The notes beneath the pieces are model-generated. The model searched no databases, had not been told where the DNA came from, and saw nothing but the letters and a program-made list of their open reading frames with translations. From assembly GCF_000276605.1 (NCBI RefSeq), contig NZ_AKJX01000124.1, forward strand, positions 1 through 64,000: a stretch of DNA of 64,000 nt. The letters are read 5' to 3'. How positions within the stretch are numbered: the stretch's first letter is position 1; every line of letters begins with the position of its first letter. This stretch comes from Acidovorax sp. CF316 (lineage in GTDB: Bacteria; Pseudomonadota; Gammaproteobacteria; Burkholderiales; Burkholderiaceae_C). Of this stretch, positions 60,828-64,000 are shown piece after piece. The position numbers were made by a program, and so were the translations under genes.

Positions 60828-61687
60828 GCGGCGCCTCCGGCGGGCGCGGGCGCAGCGGCCTCCACGCGGGGCTGCTTGTAGCGGCCGTAGCCCCACAGGT
60901 ACTGGCCAGGGGATTGTCGTATCAGGTGTTCCATGGCCTGGTTGATCTGCAGCAGTGCTGCGTCGGTGTCCTGCGCCAGCGGGGCGGCGGGCAGGGGTTC
61001 GAAATGCACCACGTAGCCACGGCCCCGGGGCAGGCGTTCGCAGCGCGCCAGGACCACCGCCGCACCCGTCTGGTGGGCCAGGCGCACGGCCAGCGTCATG
61101 GTGTAGGCGTCCTCGCCGAAGAAAGGGCTCCACTGGCCCTGGCCCTGTGGCGGCACCTGGTCGGGCAGCAGGCCCACGGCCTCGCCACGGCGCAGCGCCT
61201 TGATCATCTGGCGCACGCCCGAGAGGTTGGTGGGTACCGCCTGCATGCCGGGCCGGTTGCGGGCCGTCTCCATCACCTTGGCCAGCCAGGGCTGGCGTGC
61301 GGGGCGGTAGAGCACGGTGATGGGGCCATGCTCGGCACTCCAGCGCTGTGCAGCCGCCTGGGCCGAGAACTCGAAACAGCCCAGGTGGGGCGTGAGGTAC
61401 AGGATGCCGCGGCCCTGGGCATAGGCGGCCTCCACGCAGGCCCCGCCCTCGATGCGAAACGGCAGCGGCGCCCCCAGCCACAGACGCGGCAGCTCGGCCA
61501 CCATGCGACCCGCATGGCCTACGGCAGCGCTCACCTCGCCAAAGCGATAGCCGGCCCGCGCCGCATTGGCGCGAAAGCGCCCGCGGTAGACCGGAGAGGC
61601 CAGAAAAGCCACCCAACCCATGGCGGCGCCCAGGCCGTGGAGCAGCCACAGCGGGAACACGGAAAAGAGACGAAACAAAGATGGCAT
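60824..61687 (-). CDS. LpxL/HtrB-family lipid A acyltransferase, HX4E type
   Basis: 287 aa. Same family as the next gene but with Glu in the motif (LTPHLGCFEFSAQ, about residue 99). Other conserved parts: LYRPARQPWLAKVMETARNR, GVRQMIKALRRGEAVGLLPDQVPPQGQG and FFGEDAYTMTLAVRLAHQTG. A membrane segment lies at residues 8-33. The C-terminus ends in an Ala/Pro-rich tail. Divergent from metK with a 132-base spacer. The two acyltransferases probably add different secondary acyl chains. Confidence 0.9.
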   Translation of the reverse strand: MPSLFRLFSVFPLWLLHGLGAAMGWVAFLASPVYRGRFRANAARAGYRFGEVSAAVGHAGRMVAELPRLWLGAPLPFRIEGGACVEAAYAQGRGILYLTPHLGCFEFSAQAAAQRWSAEHGPITVLYRPARQPWLAKVMETARNRPGMQAVPTNLSGVRQMIKALRRGEAVGLLPDQVPPQGQGQWSPFFGEDAYTMTLAVRLAHQTGAAVVLARCERLPRGRGYVVHFEPLPAAPLAQDTDAALLQINQAMEHLIRQSPGQYLWGYGRYKQPRVEAAAPAPAGGAA

Positions 61688-61819
61688 TAAAATGACGGGG
61701 TCGCTGAGTTAAATGAGCAACTTGCAGGGCGACGGTAAATAAATCTGCTAAAGCGTTCGCCAAAGCTCCTTCGGGGTGAGGGCAACGCCCCAAATGCCGG
61801 AACACAGGAGTTTATTCAA

Positions 61820-63001
61820 ATGGCGAACGACTTTCTCTTTACCTCGGAATCCGTCTCCGAAGGCCACCCCGACAAGGTGGCAGACCAGATCTCGGACGCG
61901 ATCCTCGATGCCATCTTCAAGCAGGACCCCCGCAGCCGCGTTGCCGCCGAAACGCTGACCAACACCGGCCTCGTGGTGCTGGCTGGCGAAATCACGACCA
62001 ACGCCCACGTGGACTACATCCAGGTGGCGCGCGACACCATCAAGCGCATCGGCTACGACAACACCGACTACGGCATCGACTACAAGGGCTGCGCCGTGCT
62101 CGTGGCCTACGACAAGCAATCGAACGACATCGCCCAGGGCGTGGACCAGGCCAGCGACGACCACCTGAACACCGGTGCCGGTGACCAGGGCCTGATGTTC
62201 GGCTACGCCTGCGACGAAACGCCCGAGCTGATGCCCGCGCCGATCTACTACGCGCACCGCCTCGTGGAACGCCAGGCACAGTTGCGCAAGGACGGCCGCC
62301 TGCCCTTCCTGCGCCCCGATGCCAAGAGCCAGGTCACCATGCGCTACGTGGACGGCAAGCCCCACAGCATCGACACCGTGGTGCTCTCCACCCAGCACCA
62401 CCCCGACCAGAGCGAAACCGCCAAGACGATGAAGAAGAGCTTCATCGAGGCCGTGATCGAAGAGATCATCAAGCCCGTGCTGCCCAGCGAGTGGCTCAAG
62501 GACACCAAGTACCTGATCAACCCCACCGGCCGCTTCGTCATCGGCGGCCCGCAAGGCGACTGCGGCCTGACCGGCCGCAAGATCATCGTCGACACCTACG
62601 GCGGCGCCTGCCCCCACGGTGGTGGTGCCTTCAGCGGCAAGGACCCAACGAAGGTGGACCGTTCGGCCGCCTACGCCGCCCGCTACGTGGCCAAGAACAT
62701 CGTCGCCGCCGGACTGGCCCGCCAGTGCCAGATCCAGGTGGCCTATGCCATCGGCGTGGCGCGCCCCATGAACGTGACCGTCTACACCGAAGGCACGGGC
62801 GTGATCCCCGACGACAAGATCGCCGCACTGGTGCAGGAGCATTTCGACCTGCGCCCCAAGGGCATCATCCAGATGCTGGACCTGCTGCGTCCGATCTACG
62901 AAAAGACCGCCGCCTACGGCCACTTCGGCCGCGAAGAGCCTGAGTTCACTTGGGAGAAGACCGACAAAGCCGCGGTGCTGCGCGCCGCAGCCGGGCTGTA
63001 A
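61820..63001 (+). CDS. metK: S-adenosylmethionine synthetase (MetK)
   Basis: 393 aa. Makes SAM from methionine and ATP. Signature segments: [38 protein letters not shown] and [19 protein letters not shown]. An AGGAG site is 8-12 bases before the ATG. The leader (61688-61819) can form a small hairpin (GGGC/GCCC at 61780-61790) next to a GGGG/CCCC pairing, but I see no known SAM or SAH riboswitch pattern. A strong terminator follows. Confidence 0.98.
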   Translation: MANDFLFTSESVSEGHPDKVADQISDAILDAIFKQDPRSRVAAETLTNTGLVVLAGEITTNAHVDYIQVARDTIKRIGYDNTDYGIDYKGCAVLVAYDKQSNDIAQGVDQASDDHLNTGAGDQGLMFGYACDETPELMPAPIYYAHRLVERQAQLRKDGRLPFLRPDAKSQVTMRYVDGKPHSIDTVVLSTQHHPDQSETAKTMKKSFIEAVIEEIIKPVLPSEWLKDTKYLINPTGRFVIGGPQGDCGLTGRKIIVDTYGGACPHGGGAFSGKDPTKVDRSAAYAARYVAKNIVAAGLARQCQIQVAYAIGVARPMNVTVYTEGTGVIPDDKIAALVQEHFDLRPKGIIQMLDLLRPIYEKTAAYGHFGREEPEFTWEKTDKAAVLRAAAGL

Positions 63002-63036
63002 CTCAGCGAGCGTGCGCCCCAGGGCGCGCATCGAAC

Positions 63037-63071
63037 AAAAGCCGCAGCGCTCACCGCGCTGCGGCTTTTTT
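63037..63071 (+). terminator. Rho-independent terminator of metK
   Basis: Perfect 14-bp stem (AAAAGCCGCAGCGC 63037-63050 with its complement 63056-63069), 5-base loop, six T (63066-63071). It lies 36 bases after the metK stop. Confidence 0.94.
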
Positions 63072-63206
63072 CATTGGCAATGCCGGCGCATCGGCACTCT
63101 CCTACACCCTTATCCCGCACTTGCCGACGGCCCCGGCACGTGCGCCCCGGTATCGTTCCATCTCACCCTTTCGCAGCACACGCTGCTTCCACTGCAAGGA
63201 ACCGCC

Positions 63207-63392
63207 ATGCTCAAGTACGCCATCATCTTCGCCCTGATTTCGCTGGTTGCCGGTGCCCTGGGCTTCACCGGTGTGGCCGCAGGTACTGCCGGTATCGCCA
63301 AGGTACTGTTCGTGCTGTTCCTGGTGCTGGCCGTGCTCTTCGTGGTGCTGGCCGCGGTCGGCGTGGGTGCCGCCCGCAAGGCGCTCAAATAA
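63207..63392 (+). CDS. Small membrane protein, DUF1328 (YtjA-like)
   Basis: 61 aa with two hydrophobic helices (residues about 4-24 and 30-54) and a short basic tail (ARKALK). The pattern MLKYAIIFALISLVAGALGFTG is the DUF1328 signature. An AAGGA site precedes the ATG at 63207. Function unknown; related proteins are found in stress-linked contexts. It lies 66 bases before the hemerythrin gene on the same strand and may be co-transcribed. Confidence 0.88.
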   Translation: MLKYAIIFALISLVAGALGFTGVAAGTAGIAKVLFVLFLVLAVLFVVLAAVGVGAARKALK

Positions 63393-63458
63393 CAGGCGCA
63401 GCTTCCCCGCAGGGGCCTGTGCCCCTGCAGCCCCAAAAGAGAAATGAGAGGGAACGCC

Positions 63459-63914
63459 ATGAGCCAACAAAACATCTTCGAAGCCCTGCGCGAGAGCCAT
63501 GAGCTGCAGCGCGACATGTACCGCCGCCTGACCGAGACCAGTGGCGATACGCCCGAGCGGCAGGAATTGTTCACGCGGCTCAAGGCCGAGCTGGCAGCCC
63601 ACGAACTGGCCGAAGACCGCAACTTCTATGCACCGCTGATGCAGCTCGATGCTGGCATGGACCTGTCGCGCCACGCGATTTCGGAGCACCACCAGATCGA
63701 TGAGCTGGTGGAATCACTGGAGAAGGCCGACCCGGCCACCCCTGCCTGGCTGCCCCTGGCGAAAAAACTGGCCGAGAAGGTGGAGCACCACCTCCAAGAA
63801 GAGGAACACCGCTTCTTCCAGATGGCCGGCAAGTTGCTGACCGAAAAGCAGAAGACGTCCCTCGCCGGCGATTACCTGACCGACTACGACGAGGCCAAGG
63901 CTGCCACGGCCTGA
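63459..63914 (+). CDS. Hemerythrin HHE domain-containing protein
   Basis: 151 aa all-alpha protein. Histidines and acids of the diiron HHE site are seen in RESHELQRDMY, LAAHELAEDRNFY, ISEHHQIDEL and VEHHLQEEEHRFF. Such proteins bind oxygen, nitric oxide or iron. A GAGAGGGA ribosome-binding site precedes the ATG at 63459. It follows the DUF1328 gene and is separate from the FNR-controlled MBL gene about 11 kb away, though both may deal with oxygen or iron. Confidence 0.88.
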   Translation: MSQQNIFEALRESHELQRDMYRRLTETSGDTPERQELFTRLKAELAAHELAEDRNFYAPLMQLDAGMDLSRHAISEHHQIDELVESLEKADPATPAWLPLAKKLAEKVEHHLQEEEHRFFQMAGKLLTEKQKTSLAGDYLTDYDEAKAATA

Positions 63915-63942
63915 TGGGCCCGCAGCGCCCCGCTGCGCAGCT

Positions 63943-64000
63943 TCAGACCGCGTCCTTGGCCTGCACCACGCAGTTACGGCCGCTGGACTTGGCCACGTAC
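63943..64000 (-). CDS. C-terminal end of a probable GGDEF (diguanylate cyclase) protein, cut by the window edge
   Basis: The last 18 codons on the minus strand read YVAKSSGRNCVVQAKDAV and stop at 63943. The AK-x-x-GRN-x-V pattern is the usual end of GGDEF domains, which make cyclic di-GMP. Only this piece is in the window, so the rest of the domain layout is unknown. It is convergent with the hemerythrin gene, 28 bases apart. Confidence 0.6.
   Translation of the reverse strand, partial: YVAKSSGRNCVVQAKDAV

Noticed and set aside
61688-61819. Possible SAM or SAH riboswitch before metK
   Set aside because: Only a short hairpin is seen; none of the known SAM/SAH motif cores could be matched by eye.

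Overview
The window looks like a chromosome segment of a high-GC betaproteobacterium of the Burkholderiales, most likely a Comamonadaceae member close to Acidovorax. This rests on gene content and order (short HisG, mlaFED-A-C-B next to bolA/murA/his, tatABC-HIT-hisIE, pilMNOPQ beside mrcA, cyaY divergent to lptM, resB-ccsB-cytochrome c4-engB, paired LpxL-type genes beside metK). It is a judgement from recognition, not from a database search. No rRNA, tRNA or CRISPR array was seen. Coding is dense: only one stretch of about 300 bases lacks a gene (29268-29578).

Region by region. 95-3169: pdxA overlapping a NIF3-family gene, then a DegS-type periplasmic protease on the other strand. 3320-7605 (minus): one co-directional block read as hisI, hisE, a DUF4870-like membrane protein, a patatin lipase, a HIT hydrolase and tatA-tatB-tatC. 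7733-12252: a secreted RCC1-repeat protein divergent from a LuxR-type response regulator and a 7TMR-DISM-type sensor kinase. 12265-23079 (minus, with one plus-strand gene): murA, hisG, hisD, then a MocR-like regulator divergent from a DUF2917 gene, then a ribbon-helix-helix/PIN toxin-antitoxin pair that runs by stop/start overlap straight into hisC, hisB, hisH, hisA, hisF and a secreted unknown protein. 23130-29267: an IbaG/BolA protein, an ABC-2 exporter and the complete mla phospholipid-transport operon. 29579-35847: gltBD glutamate synthase. 35916-36791: a REP-associated transposase (RAYT) with flanking repeats. 36839-41032: methyltransferase, DUF1415, dgt, aroB. 41204-47795: pilMNOPQ plus an Ig-like lipoprotein in visibly lower-GC DNA. 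48061-53731: mrcA, cyaY, lptM, an MBL/ODP-like protein behind a perfect FNR-type box, and msrPQ. 53874-58164: System II cytochrome c maturation (resB, ccsB) and cytochrome c4. 58241-64000: engB, an alpha/beta hydrolase, two LpxL-like acyltransferases, metK, a DUF1328 peptide, a hemerythrin protein and the tail of a probable GGDEF protein.

Most of the window is conserved housekeeping. The most unusual parts are: (1) the toxin-antitoxin pair built into the translation-coupled 5' end of the hisCBHAF unit, under a perfect 16-bp-arm palindrome; (2) the his pathway broken into three pieces by regulatory or sensory genes; (3) an FNR-type promoter exactly spaced for class II activation in front of a putative oxygen-sensing MBL-fold protein; (4) the lack of aroK between pilQ and aroB, where a low-GC Ig-like lipoprotein gene sits; and (5) a TetR-like palindrome upstream of mlaF with no cognate regulator nearby.
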